This document shows positions 54,050-63,800 of a DNA stretch of 64,000 nt, in pieces. The stretch's first letter is position 1; every line of letters starts with the position of its first letter. Source of the DNA: CAZMRW01 sp964568805 (GTDB lineage Bacteria > Pseudomonadota > Gammaproteobacteria > Methylococcales > Methylomonadaceae); the NCBI GenBank assembly GCA_964568805.1, contig CAZMRW010000010.1, positions 10,369 to 74,368 on the forward strand, read 5' to 3'. The notes beneath the pieces are model-generated. The model was not told the origin of the DNA, ran no database searches, and saw nothing but the letters and a program-made list of their open reading frames with translations. Position numbers and translations under genes: made by a program.

Positions 54050-57000
54050 ATGACTCAACAGCTTTTACCCGAAACTCTGGAGAAAACTCAGCAGCATGTC
54101 GAGAGCCGTGAGGCTAGCCCTGATTCTACACCTTCATTGCAAGGTGAATTTCATCCTGTCGCCCAACTGCAGCGGAAGTTGGGCAACCGGCATGTGGCGC
54201 AGTTGATTCAAGCCAGGCGGCTTACACCTGATGGCAAGATTACAGGTCTACAGCGAAAGCTTACCGTCGGCGCCGCAGACGACCAATACGAGCAGGAAGC
54301 CGATCGCGTAGCTCGCCAAGTGATCAACATGCCGGATGCCGTGGTCACTGCCTCTGCCTCTGCAGAACGAGCATCTTCAATAACAGAAATTCAGAATCAA
54401 TCACTACAGACCAGGCCGCTGGCTGCCACAATCATGCCGAATATTCAGCGGCAATTGGGAAAAGAAAACGAAGTAGAAGAAGACAAAGATAGCGAAGAAA
54501 AAAAAGATGAAACACTACAGAGAAAGTCCTTCAGTTACGCAGCCGCGCTTTCCATTCAGCGGCAAAAGACCAGAGAGGAAGACGCAGCTGAACCGATCCA
54601 GGCCAAATCGGCTGGCTCAATGGCCGATAGCTTCGAAGCTGGAGGCGATGTCGAAACGCAGGTCGGTCTGAGCAAAGGGCGGGGCAGCCCGTTGCCGGAT
54701 CCGGTACGCGCCTACATGGAACCACGGTTTGGCGTCGACTTCAGCCATGTACGCGTCCACATCGGCAGTGACGCTCTGCAGATGAGTCAAGCCGTCGGAG
54801 CCCAAGCATTTACCCATGGTTCCGACATTTACTTTGGCGCTGGCCATGGCCCTGCCAATTTGGAGCTTACAGCACATGAACTCACGCACGTCGTGCAGCA
54901 GACGGGCAGTGCTCCGCTGCAGACCCAAAGACGGGGTAGAAACTCCATTGACAATGCCGATTTATGGATAAATCGAGTTAGTGCAGTCTGCGGTGAAGAT
55001 AAGATAGCTCGAAAAGAGTCAAATCCCAAAAGTGCTAATCCGGCAGGAATGGAGGGAAAGCCAGCCAATATAAATTCGATCGCACCCAAGCAACTTGTTG
55101 ATGCCGTAAAAACTTCATACCCAAAAGCCAACAAAGAGCATACCCCCCCACCTTCTCTTGACGAAATTCCTTCAAAAAAAGGAGTCCCGGAAACAGCCAC
55201 GGTAAACGAAAATCTTGAGTCTCCGGCTACTCGTGAAAAAGCCCCTGCTACCCCGGAAGAAGATTCTGCTTATCAGGCTGTTATTGAGCAATTGAAAATA
55301 AATTCAAACAACGAAAAAACTCCACTCAAGGAGCCGGAGAAAAAACAGCAGGAAACCAAATTAGCCGCCAATCTGACCCCGGGAGAAATTGATAAGCAAA
55401 ATGCTTATGGTGCGCATCTTGATCAACTGGAACAGGTACAACCCCCTGAGTTTACTGTGGAAAAGTTCATGGGCGAATTCAAAGGGACTACAGATAAGCT
55501 ATCTGAAAAACTTCCCGCTAACAAAGATCAACACAATTCCGAGCAAAATACTGTCGAAATGGAAGCAGAAAAGGCGACTGCCAAAGGGGAGCTTGGGTCT
55601 CGGAATCAAGCTCTTTCAGGACCATTACGCACTGCTGCGGCAAAAAATGCCTCTGATTTTCAGGGCAATACCAAGCAGGAATCGCAAACTTATGAGTTAA
55701 AAGTTGATCCTGCCGGTACTACTCCAACATTAAACAATGCCAAAACGGCGGCCCCTAAGCCGAAAACGGACGATGAAATTTCCTTGGATGACAAGAGCCG
55801 CGATCTGGATGCTGCGCTAATGAATCATGATGTGGGCGGCCAGACCATCAATATTGACGAAAGCTCTCTGGCTCTTCCCATTTCAGGCGAAAAGTCATTT
55901 GACGAGGCGGGTGAAGCCAAACGTAAAGCGCAGGACGAGATTGCAAAGTCCAAGCCGAGATATCGTCAACAAGAAAAAGGAATAATAAGTAAATCTCAAG
56001 AAGATATTCAATCCCTTGTGAATACTGGATTGCAAAGTCAACACAAGTCTCGTGCAAACAGTTTTAATGAAATCCTAGGGGCGCAAAATTCGCATGAAAG
56101 TAAAATTGAAGGAAAAAAACGCGCTGTTTTCAATGAATATCAGGCTATCTACGAGGAGACAAAGCAAAATGTCCAAAAGGAACTGGACAAACTGATAGGT
56201 ATTGAGGAGACATTTCAAAACATAATAAGCGAAGCTGAAAAATACTTTAATAAGTGGGTAAAGAACGATCTGGAGTACATCTATACGCCCGGAATTCTTG
56301 ATTATAGCGATTGGAAAGATAAACACGAGGAAGAAATCAAAGCAGAACACGAAAAGCAGAAGCGTTTGAGCAGCGATGGAGGCTTTTGGGCTCAACAAAA
56401 TGCGTATGCAAAGGCTTTGAAGACAGTGCAGGATAGATCTGCAGAGGATCTTTTCAGGCGTGCTAAAGAAGTATTTATCAGCAATGTGACCAGAGACGTC
56501 GAAGATAAAATTGCAAAGACGGTAGTGGAGGCGTTGAATGCGGCCAAGAAACACATAATGGATGGCGAGGATCGCATCAATAAGGCATTCGCAGCTCTTA
56601 CACCGGAAGAGCAAATGGAAATCGAAAGTGTCCGTGTTGCCGTCATGGATAAGTTTAAGACTCTGGAAGAATCGGTAGAAGACCGCCAGCATGAAATCAT
56701 TAACGATATGGCTCGAACCTACAACCAAAGCGTCGGTAAGCTTCAAGCGACATTCGATGCGATTAAAAAAGATGTTCTGACTGGTTGGTTCGAGAAAGCA
56801 TGGAATAAACTCAAGGCGATCGTCAATGCCGTCATAGATTTTGCGAAAAGGCTTGCAGAATTGTTGGGTCGTATTGCCGGTTTGGTCGGGCGCATAGTCT
56901 CCAGCCCTCGCTATTTCTTCAACAATCTGGTAAATGGAATTAGCCAGGGTTTTTCGGTATTCAGGGAACAAATCGATGAGTTTCTTGCCACTGCATTTTT

Positions 57001-58471
57001 TGACTGGCTGCGTGGTGCGAGCGGCGTGGCGATTCAGTTCCCCAAAGACTGGGAGCCCAAAGGCATTTTCAGCCTGTTTACGCAACTACTCAATTTAGGT
57101 ATGGAGACCATTTGGGAGAGAATGGAAGTCGTTTATGACAAGACGACTGCGTATGCCTTTCGGAAGGGCGAGGTTGCCCTGGATAAAGGCCTGGAAATCT
57201 TCGGCATCATCAAAAAAGAAGGCTTAGGCGGTCTGTGGGAGCATATACAAGAATCGTTGGGAAATATATTGGATGCCACTTTGAAAATGATCAAAGAGAA
57301 CATCCTTTATGCTGCCATTAAAAAGGTGATTTTGGAAATCGGAAAACTGCTCGTTCCGGGTGGCGGGTTCATCGCAATTGCCGAGAAGGTAATACGACTG
57401 GTGCAGTTTATCGCGGAAGCCAGAAACAAAATCCTGGATCTCATCGAGTCATTCGTTGATTCTTTCGAAATGGCGGTTGACGGAAATGTTTCGGGAATTG
57501 TGCAACGTGTTACCGGCGCGCTAACGAAATTCATAACGGTTGCCCTTGATTTTCTGGTCACCTTCTTTGGCTTGGGAGGGCTTAAGGATAAAGTGGAGCG
57601 ATTCATCGAAAGGATGAGGAAGCCGGTTATCCGAGGTATCGACTGGGTACTTGGCAAGTTCAAGCCTCTTGTGATGAAAGGGATGAAATTGCTGGAGAAA
57701 GGGAAAGAAAAAGTGATTGGAACGGGGAAAGCGATCGTGCAAGTCGGCGTGCCTGAGGATCCTAACGAGCGGCTGCGTCTTGGCTTGGATGCCGCCGTGA
57801 GAGCTGTCAATGCATTGCGCGCACCTGTTGTTACTACAGCATTGATTAATCCGGTGCTTAAAGTCATCAAATTGCGATACGGTTTCAAGACCCTGCGGCC
57901 GGTAGCGAGCGAGGGTCGCTGGTGGGTTGAAGGCGAAATCAACCCGAAGAACCGCAAAGAAACAGAACAAAAAGTCCCCGGCAAAGACCAGACTGAAACA
58001 AGCACGGAAACCGGGCCTTCTCCCGCCTCATCTCAAGGAGTCCAGGCAGCCGGCGCCGCTGAACTTGCACGAGCTATCAATGAGCTTGAACGCCTTGAAA
58101 ATAAGCTCATTAGAGCAATTGAGGAAGGCCAAAAGAAGCCTACCCGTAAAGAACTCGTCGATCTCGACGAGTTAATTTTACAGGCCGCGGAAGCAGCATT
58201 AGGCCGAAGGCCATCCCGCAATGAACTAAGCCGCTGGATATCAGCAAACGGCTTGTCAGAACGGGTAAATAACCTTAACGTGGGTAAAGCTCGACTTCAG
58301 GAAGCTGAGAACATTGGGGGAGAAGCCGAACATAAAAAAGGTGCAAGGGGGTCCACCAAAGGAACCCATCAGAAAGGACAAAGTACCAAGGGGGCTCAAA
58401 AAGAACGTGCACGAGAAAGGCGTCTTGCCGGCATTACGGAAGACCTTAAAGAGGAAAAAGATAATGAATGA
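54050..58471 (+). CDS. eCIS effector 2: leader, eCIS_core, coiled-coil/amphipathic body, basic C-terminal domain
   Basis: 1473 aa. Shared leader (about 1-105: LIQARRLTPDGKITGLQRKL, YEQEADRVARQV). eCIS_core at about 205-284 with RAYMEPRFGVDFSHVRVHIG and HELTH at 276-280. A long charged, Lys/Glu-rich region follows (about 290-860, coiled coil). An amphipathic helical region (about 870-1290: AKRLAELLGRIAGLVGRIV, KVILEIGKLLVPGGGFIAI) could be membrane-active. A basic tail (about 1400-1473: EHKKGARGSTKGTHQKGQ, KERARERRLAG) resembles a small toxin domain, possibly a nuclease, but I cannot name the family. Its stop overlaps the next gene, as in toxin-immunity pairs. Confidence 0.88.
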   Translation: MTQQLLPETLEKTQQHVESREASPDSTPSLQGEFHPVAQLQRKLGNRHVAQLIQARRLTPDGKITGLQRKLTVGAADDQYEQEADRVARQVINMPDAVVTASASAERASSITEIQNQSLQTRPLAATIMPNIQRQLGKENEVEEDKDSEEKKDETLQRKSFSYAAALSIQRQKTREEDAAEPIQAKSAGSMADSFEAGGDVETQVGLSKGRGSPLPDPVRAYMEPRFGVDFSHVRVHIGSDALQMSQAVGAQAFTHGSDIYFGAGHGPANLELTAHELTHVVQQTGSAPLQTQRRGRNSIDNADLWINRVSAVCGEDKIARKESNPKSANPAGMEGKPANINSIAPKQLVDAVKTSYPKANKEHTPPPSLDEIPSKKGVPETATVNENLESPATREKAPATPEEDSAYQAVIEQLKINSNNEKTPLKEPEKKQQETKLAANLTPGEIDKQNAYGAHLDQLEQVQPPEFTVEKFMGEFKGTTDKLSEKLPANKDQHNSEQNTVEMEAEKATAKGELGSRNQALSGPLRTAAAKNASDFQGNTKQESQTYELKVDPAGTTPTLNNAKTAAPKPKTDDEISLDDKSRDLDAALMNHDVGGQTINIDESSLALPISGEKSFDEAGEAKRKAQDEIAKSKPRYRQQEKGIISKSQEDIQSLVNTGLQSQHKSRANSFNEILGAQNSHESKIEGKKRAVFNEYQAIYEETKQNVQKELDKLIGIEETFQNIISEAEKYFNKWVKNDLEYIYTPGILDYSDWKDKHEEEIKAEHEKQKRLSSDGGFWAQQNAYAKALKTVQDRSAEDLFRRAKEVFISNVTRDVEDKIAKTVVEALNAAKKHIMDGEDRINKAFAALTPEEQMEIESVRVAVMDKFKTLEESVEDRQHEIINDMARTYNQSVGKLQATFDAIKKDVLTGWFEKAWNKLKAIVNAVIDFAKRLAELLGRIAGLVGRIVSSPRYFFNNLVNGISQGFSVFREQIDEFLATAFFDWLRGASGVAIQFPKDWEPKGIFSLFTQLLNLGMETIWERMEVVYDKTTAYAFRKGEVALDKGLEIFGIIKKEGLGGLWEHIQESLGNILDATLKMIKENILYAAIKKVILEIGKLLVPGGGFIAIAEKVIRLVQFIAEARNKILDLIESFVDSFEMAVDGNVSGIVQRVTGALTKFITVALDFLVTFFGLGGLKDKVERFIERMRKPVIRGIDWVLGKFKPLVMKGMKLLEKGKEKVIGTGKAIVQVGVPEDPNERLRLGLDAAVRAVNALRAPVVTTALINPVLKVIKLRYGFKTLRPVASEGRWWVEGEINPKNRKETEQKVPGKDQTETSTETGPSPASSQGVQAAGAAELARAINELERLENKLIRAIEEGQKKPTRKELVDLDELILQAAEAALGRRPSRNELSRWISANGLSERVNNLNVGKARLQEAENIGGEAEHKKGARGSTKGTHQKGQSTKGAQKERARERRLAGITEDLKEEKDNE

Positions 58472-58946
58472 ATTCAATCTACCTTGGTATGCAGATTTAC
58501 TTGGCCATTCCCCTGAAGGCAATAATTTCAAACGCTTGCTTGCGATGTTCAAGCTTTCGAGCCGAGAATCCAGAAATGCCGGTATAAGATGGTATGAGAA
58601 TCAGAAATTTGGCGTTTCCCTGTTAATTCGTCAAGGTAAAATTGACGCCATCCAATTTTATTCTGCCGAGCACCCCGACTTTGATGGATTTTCTGGCTCA
58701 CTCCCTTTTGGACTAGATTTTAAAATGACCCGTGATAAGGTTCATGCCCAACTTGGAGATCCAGATCATAGCACCTCCCCACGCCAAATAGGCCCAGGTT
58801 TGGAACACTCAGGTATTGACCGATACTACACAAAAACTTGCACGGTAGCAGTCTCCTATTCCGCTGCATCCGGACAAGTTGAAGTACTGGGATTCGAGCT
58901 CCCGAAGGAGAGCAATGGGGGAATCAATGGGGTTAGACTCGATTGA
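58464..58946 (+). CDS. Candidate immunity protein for effector 2
   Basis: 160 aa, cytoplasmic (no signal peptide). It begins MNEFNLPWYADLLGH, and has LLIRQGKIDAIQFYSAEH and PFGLDFKMTRDKVHAQLGDP, a pattern that recurs in small immunity proteins of polymorphic toxins; the family name is not certain. The ATG overlaps the effector 2 stop by 8 bp. A longer upstream frame back to 58314 is rejected because it lies wholly inside the effector and only the part from 58464 looks like a domain. Frequent Gly and Asp turns are seen. Confidence 0.78.
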   Translation: MNEFNLPWYADLLGHSPEGNNFKRLLAMFKLSSRESRNAGIRWYENQKFGVSLLIRQGKIDAIQFYSAEHPDFDGFSGSLPFGLDFKMTRDKVHAQLGDPDHSTSPRQIGPGLEHSGIDRYYTKTCTVAVSYSAASGQVEVLGFELPKESNGGINGVRLD

Positions 58947-58956
58947 TAACCTGTTA

Positions 58957-59026
58957 AATTTCCAACGAATCAATGGGAATAGACGGCTTTCTCTCAAAAG
59001 AACTTAGATATAAGGGTTTGACATAG
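58957..59026 (+). promoter_or_regulatory. Conserved 5' leader, effector 3 copy
   Basis: Begins 11 bp after the candidate immunity stop. It has the same order of blocks as the effector 2 copy, including GAATCAATGGGAATAGA, TTCTCTCAA and ATATAAGGGTTTGACAT before the ATG at 59027. Confidence 0.5.
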
Positions 59027-60187
59027 ATGACTCAACAGCATTTGCACGAATCTCCGGAGAAAAAACAGCGGCTGATCGAGAGTCGCGGGAGAACCTTAAC
59101 TAATGCTCAGTCATTTCAAGGAGGACTTCACCCGGTCGCCCAATTGCAAGGGACGATGGGCAATCGGAATGTGGCAAAGTTGATTCAAGCCAGGCGGCTT
59201 ACACCCGAAGGCAAGATTATTGGATTACAGCGAAAGTTGACTGTCGGCGCTCCAAATGACCCATATGAACAGGAAGCCGACCGCGTGGCAAGCCAAGTGC
59301 TGAACACACCGGATGCGGTAGCCGTGAACACGATGCAACGCTCCCTGTCACCGAAAGAAGACAAGGACAAGATGCTGCAAACCAGGCTGATACAGCGCGG
59401 TGGCCCGCATAAAGCCGGCGATGCGGAGCAAGAGGAAATAGAAGCTCTGATCAACTTTAAAGATGACTGGAGAAATAATTTTTCACATTACGATCAACTC
59501 ATAACGATTTCAGGGCGCTCTTATAATAAAAATCAGAAAGTAGGCATAAAAGCTGTGAAAAAAGGAGATTCGATCAGCATTACACTGGGTAAACCATACT
59601 TTACTGAAAGCGATGAAAAAATACGCTGGCAATGGATAAAGACAGAAGTTATTGATAAACACGTTAAAACAGACAAGTTTGAGGATATTGCCTTTGATCC
59701 GACGCATTCCAGAATAAATGAAATAGCCCCTCCCTATGCCGCCGGCCAATATTGTGCTTTGAATTGTCCTGCAACCGCAGCTTCGCTCGATGAGTATTTA
59801 AGAACCGGAAAGGTATCGCCGGCCATATGCAATCCTTCCAAGGAAAGAATTAAAGGTTATGGATTTGATATCAGCAAGAATACGTTTTCAAAATCTGTTA
59901 GCTGGAAACAGGCCGTAGCGACTATAAAAAAACAGCTTAAAAAACATGGGGATTTTGTGATTGTAGAAGCGACGCGCAGCGAAAAACAAATGAAGGACAA
60001 TAACGTGGCAAAAACGCACTATTTCGCTGTAGTCAATGTGAAAGGGCGGCTATTCGCGATGGATGCCTTTGGGGGCGGCATCGTGAATGATAACGTTCAG
60101 GATTATATCGATAATCGTATTATCGCTACCACTTATCGTATAGTCGATGGAGAATTTAAGGTAAAGGAGGTCATACCTAAATCTTAA
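59027..60187 (+). CDS. eCIS effector 3: shared leader fused to a papain-like domain, no eCIS_core
   Basis: 386 aa. The leader (about 1-125) matches the other effectors (LIQARRLTPEGKIIGLQRKL, YEQEADRVASQV, MLQTRLIQR), but the eCIS_core domain with HELTH is absent. The C-terminal part (about 135-386) shows a Cys/His/Asp set in papain-like order: QYCALNCPAT (C243 or C247), KTHYFAVVNVKG (H331) and AMDAFGGG (D346). This fits a papain-fold toxin such as a cysteine protease, deamidase or acyltransferase; the precise family is not certain. It starts at an ATG in the conserved leader context. Confidence 0.85.
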   Translation: MTQQHLHESPEKKQRLIESRGRTLTNAQSFQGGLHPVAQLQGTMGNRNVAKLIQARRLTPEGKIIGLQRKLTVGAPNDPYEQEADRVASQVLNTPDAVAVNTMQRSLSPKEDKDKMLQTRLIQRGGPHKAGDAEQEEIEALINFKDDWRNNFSHYDQLITISGRSYNKNQKVGIKAVKKGDSISITLGKPYFTESDEKIRWQWIKTEVIDKHVKTDKFEDIAFDPTHSRINEIAPPYAAGQYCALNCPATAASLDEYLRTGKVSPAICNPSKERIKGYGFDISKNTFSKSVSWKQAVATIKKQLKKHGDFVIVEATRSEKQMKDNNVAKTHYFAVVNVKGRLFAMDAFGGGIVNDNVQDYIDNRIIATTYRIVDGEFKVKEVIPKS

Positions 60188-60296
60188 ATAAAGAGTTGGT
60201 TTCTTGGAATCAATGAAGCAACAATGAAGTGTTCCGAGGCCGGTGAGAAAGTTTTAAGTTTGCTGAGGCTTAACCCTAGCGTTTTTGGAGGAAAAA

Positions 60297-60692
60297 GTGG
60301 TTAACAAAATATTATTAATTTTGGTCTTTGTCTGGTCAGGTGTCCAATCGGCATCGGCGGAAGCGGAAAAACGAATTCAGTTTGCCAAAGGAAAAATTTC
60401 GGCGGTAGTCGAAGGAGAGACCGGTACTTACGGAGTTGCCTACACGTTGCGGGCAAATGCCGGGCAGAGAGTGATTCTTACTCTTTCACCGGAAGATAAA
60501 GTCGGAATCAAGGTTGAAAAAGATGGATCATTCGGAAATGAAGTGTTGCTTCGAGAAGAGCACGGCGGAACTTTCGAAGTCTTTTTGGATGAAAGCGCCG
60601 ATATTTCGATTTTTCTTGGTTCAACTATCGGAAAATCGATGCCATACAGCTTAACTGTAAAAATACCGAAAACGGAAATAACAGACATTTAA
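60297..60692 (+). CDS. Secreted small protein after effector 3 (candidate immunity)
   Basis: 131 aa. GTG start (MVNKILLILVFVWSG) at 60297, 6 bp after GGAGG; a TTG four codons upstream would overlap that ribosome site. Signal peptide ends ASAEAEKR. The mature 110 residues look beta-rich (ISAVVEGETGTYGVAYTLRA, ILTLSPEDKVGIKVE, AMPYSLTVKIPK-like end). Its position after the papain-like effector suggests a periplasmic inhibitor, by inference only. Confidence 0.75.
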   Translation: MVNKILLILVFVWSGVQSASAEAEKRIQFAKGKISAVVEGETGTYGVAYTLRANAGQRVILTLSPEDKVGIKVEKDGSFGNEVLLREEHGGTFEVFLDESADISIFLGSTIGKSMPYSLTVKIPKTEITDI

Positions 60693-60712
60693 TTCTACTA
60701 TGTCAGATTAAT
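60689..60712. repeat. Solitary copy of the MITE-like terminal repeat
   Basis: TTAATTCTACTATGTCAG followed by ATTAAT matches both ends of the element at 50471-50600 with few changes and also touches a stop codon (that of the preceding gene). No partner arm was found nearby. Confidence 0.45.
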
Positions 60713-60788
60713 GCAGGCTTAAAAGGGTGTTCATCTCGCTTAATTACACTTAAAAATAAAATTTAGATCAGACATTGACTTATCTCCT

Positions 60789-60857
60789 TGATTTCCAGAG
60801 AATCAATGAAAATAGAAGTCTGTTTCTCAAGTAAATATTGATATAAGGCTGACATTA
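60789..60857 (+). promoter_or_regulatory. Conserved 5' leader, effector 4 copy
   Basis: Blocks GAATCAATGAAAATAGA, TTTCTCAA, ATATTGATATAAGG and CTGACATT align with the copies before effectors 2 and 3. The effector 1 upstream region does not carry them. Confidence 0.5.
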
Positions 60858-63800
60858 ATGAATCAAAAGCTTGTTACCGATTCACCGGAGAAAACGCAGC
60901 GGCATGTCGAGAGTCGTGAGACTAATCCTGATTCAGCCCAGTCATTTCAATCCGGAGTCCATCCTGTCGCCCAACTGCAGCGGACCTTAGGCAACCGGAA
61001 TGTGGCAAAGTTGATTCAAGCCAAGCGGCTTACGGCAGGGGGCAAGATTATTGGTCTTCAGCGAAAGCTGACCGTCGGCGCCGCAGACGACCGATACGAG
61101 CAGGAAGCCGATCGGGTGGCACGCCAAGTGATGAACACATCGGATGCAATGGCCACAGCCTCTGCAGAACGAGCATCTTCATATGAAGGAACTCGGAATC
61201 AGACACTGCAGGCCAAGCTGCTGGCTGCCGCAATCACACCGGTCGCACAGCGGCAAAAGGAAAAAGAAAACAAGGAAGACAAAGACAGAGAGGAGGAGGA
61301 AGAAAAAGAGCCGATCCAGACTAAATCGGCCGGCGCATTGAGTGAGAGCTTTGATGCAGGGGGCGATGTCGAAACGCAGCTCGGCCTGAGCAAAGGTCGC
61401 GGCAGTCCCTTGCCGGACCCTATACGCGCCTATATGGAGCCTCGTTTCGGCGTGGACTTCAGCCATGTCCACGTCCATACCGGCAGCGAAGCTCTGCAGA
61501 TGAATCAAGCCGTTGGCGCCCAGGCCTTCACCCACGGTTCCGACATTTATTTTGGCGCCGGCCACAGCCCCGCCAATTTGGAACTCACCGCGCACGAATT
61601 GACGCATGTTATCCAGCAGACGGGCAGCCCGCCGCTCCAGAAGAAAGAACGGGAAAGGGGGAAAGCGCCGCCTATTCCTGATCCTTCCATTCAACGGATT
61701 TGCGCAGCCTGTGCCGTAGGCGAGAGAGAAGAAAAGGAGGTAGGGCCCATTGAGATTCAACGAAAACCAGTTCTTGGTATTGCAGGATATCCAACAGAAG
61801 CAGAACCTGCCATAGCTAAAGCGGAGTCTGGTCGACTCCAGGCAAGCTCTGATTTTCAACAAAAACTCTATCAATCAAAAGGAAGTGGAACCCCCTTGCC
61901 CAAGGAAACACTTTCTTCCTACGAACCCGCCTTTGGAGCGGATTTCAGTAAAGTTATTATCCATACAGGAACGGATGCTGTAGCAATGAACAAGGAAATA
62001 GGCGCTCGGGCATTTACCCATGGTTCGGATATTTACTTTAATGAAGGGATGTATGATCCCACATCGAGTTCGGGAAAACAATTGCTGGCGCATGAGTTGA
62101 CTCATACCGTGCAGCAGGGAGCGAGCACTCTCCAAACTAATAAACAAACGGGAGGCCCTGGTAGCGACTATTCAAAGGCTAACGCTCCCAATATCCAGGC
62201 TGACTGGTCTAACGTCGGCATTCCTTTTACAAATTATGAGTTTGATCCCAGCATTGAAGGGGTTAAAAATGCGGCAAATATTGCTAAAGACGTTGTAACC
62301 GACTTTGGCGAAACTCAAGGTTGGATGATACTGCGGGAGTTTGCACCGGCGGTTGTGCCGATCGTGCAGAAGGGGCCGGAAGGCATCTTTGACTGGCTTA
62401 AGGAGAGCGCGGGTACTGCTGTCGAGGGCGTTTTTGACTCGCTTATGTCTCCGGTACGGGCCGTCAGCGGAGTTGGGCAGCAGCTTTTCGCACAGTTTGC
62501 GCCCATGCTCGCTTCCATACAGGAAGCGGGGGTAAAAATAGAGCAAAACGATTGCACACCACTGCGCGAAGCGGCCGAAAAAATTGAAACTACCGCCGGT
62601 CAGCTTATTACGCCAATCGTCGAAAAGTTGCAGCCGGTCGTCGCCGGCGTTAAGGATTTTCTGAGCAGTCTTTGGGAGAAAATCGGCGCACCCATCTGGG
62701 ATTGGATTAAAGATTATGCTTCGGCGAAATGGGCCGAAATCATGATGATCGTCGATCAGATCCAGGCAGCAGCCAAATGGATTTGGGACAATACCGAATG
62801 GGTTCGGTCGATAGCCGACCAGGCCTGGACGTGGTTCAAGAATAAACTTGGGATTGGCGAAGGCGTAGAAGGACAGGATGGGATATTGCAATGGGTGCAG
62901 CAGAAGCTGGAAGCCGCTTGGAATGTTCTGAAGGCCAAATTGGAACCTTTCAAACGGGAGTTGACTGCCGTTGGAACTGCGGTCGGTGAGGTAGCGCTTG
63001 CCCTTTCGCCTGCGGGGCCGGTGCTGGCGATTGGCAATGCGGTTGCAGGTGCCGCGCAAGGATTGCGCTGGATTTACACCAACTGGGGCAAGGGCGATAT
63101 GGTCGTCCAGGCTCGTGTTTATCTCGAAAAAATACTGATTCCTTCCCTGCAGGGCGCTGCAAATCGGCTGGGCGCCGCGATTGTTCGCATGGCCGATTCA
63201 ATTACCGGGGCATTAGTCAATTTTGCCGCGGGGCTGGTGCGCGCGGTCGGTTCGCTCGGAGACTCGTTACTTGGCGTTGCGGTATCCGCCGTCCAGTGGA
63301 TTACGGATCAGGTTACCTCGCTCGCCGATTGGGCGCAGCTGCAGTTGGGACAATTATCGCAATGGATGACAAGTGCTCTGGACAAGTTCCAACTATTCCT
63401 GCAGCAAATGCTCGCTTTCTTCGAGAAAGTCGGAAACGTTGTGCTGGATATTTGGGGCCTGCCTGTTCTGCTGGGCGAACAGGTTTGGAATTGGGTGCCG
63501 GCCTGTATCCGCGATCCGATTGTCGATTTTCTGGGGCCGATAATTCTCCGGCAGATCGAGATTTTCCAGGAACTGGTCAAGGACAATGATGCCTGGCAGA
63601 AAACAAAGACCGAGGTAGGCAAGATCATCCGCCTCGTCTTTACTGATCATGACCTGATGGGCGCCATCAAGGCCACATTCTATCTGATATTGCAGGTGTT
63701 CAATCTCCCCCCCGATCTGTTGACGACCGTAGCGCAAAAGGCATTGAGCGCGTGGGACATCGTCATCAAGAAACCTCTCGATTTCATAAAAAATACGGTT

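Noticed and set aside
56075..57085. 336-codon minus-strand frame opposite effector 2
   Set aside because: It is antisense to the coiled-coil and amphipathic body and has no start signal or domain; the frame is open because of the base composition.
58314..58463. Longer N-terminus for the candidate immunity protein
   Set aside because: The extra 50 residues lie wholly inside the effector 2 frame and are Lys-rich; the domain starts at the ATG at 58464.
62172..63059. 295-codon minus-strand frame opposite effector 4
   Set aside because: It is antisense to the helical body of effector 4, whose frame continues the conserved eCIS_core domains.
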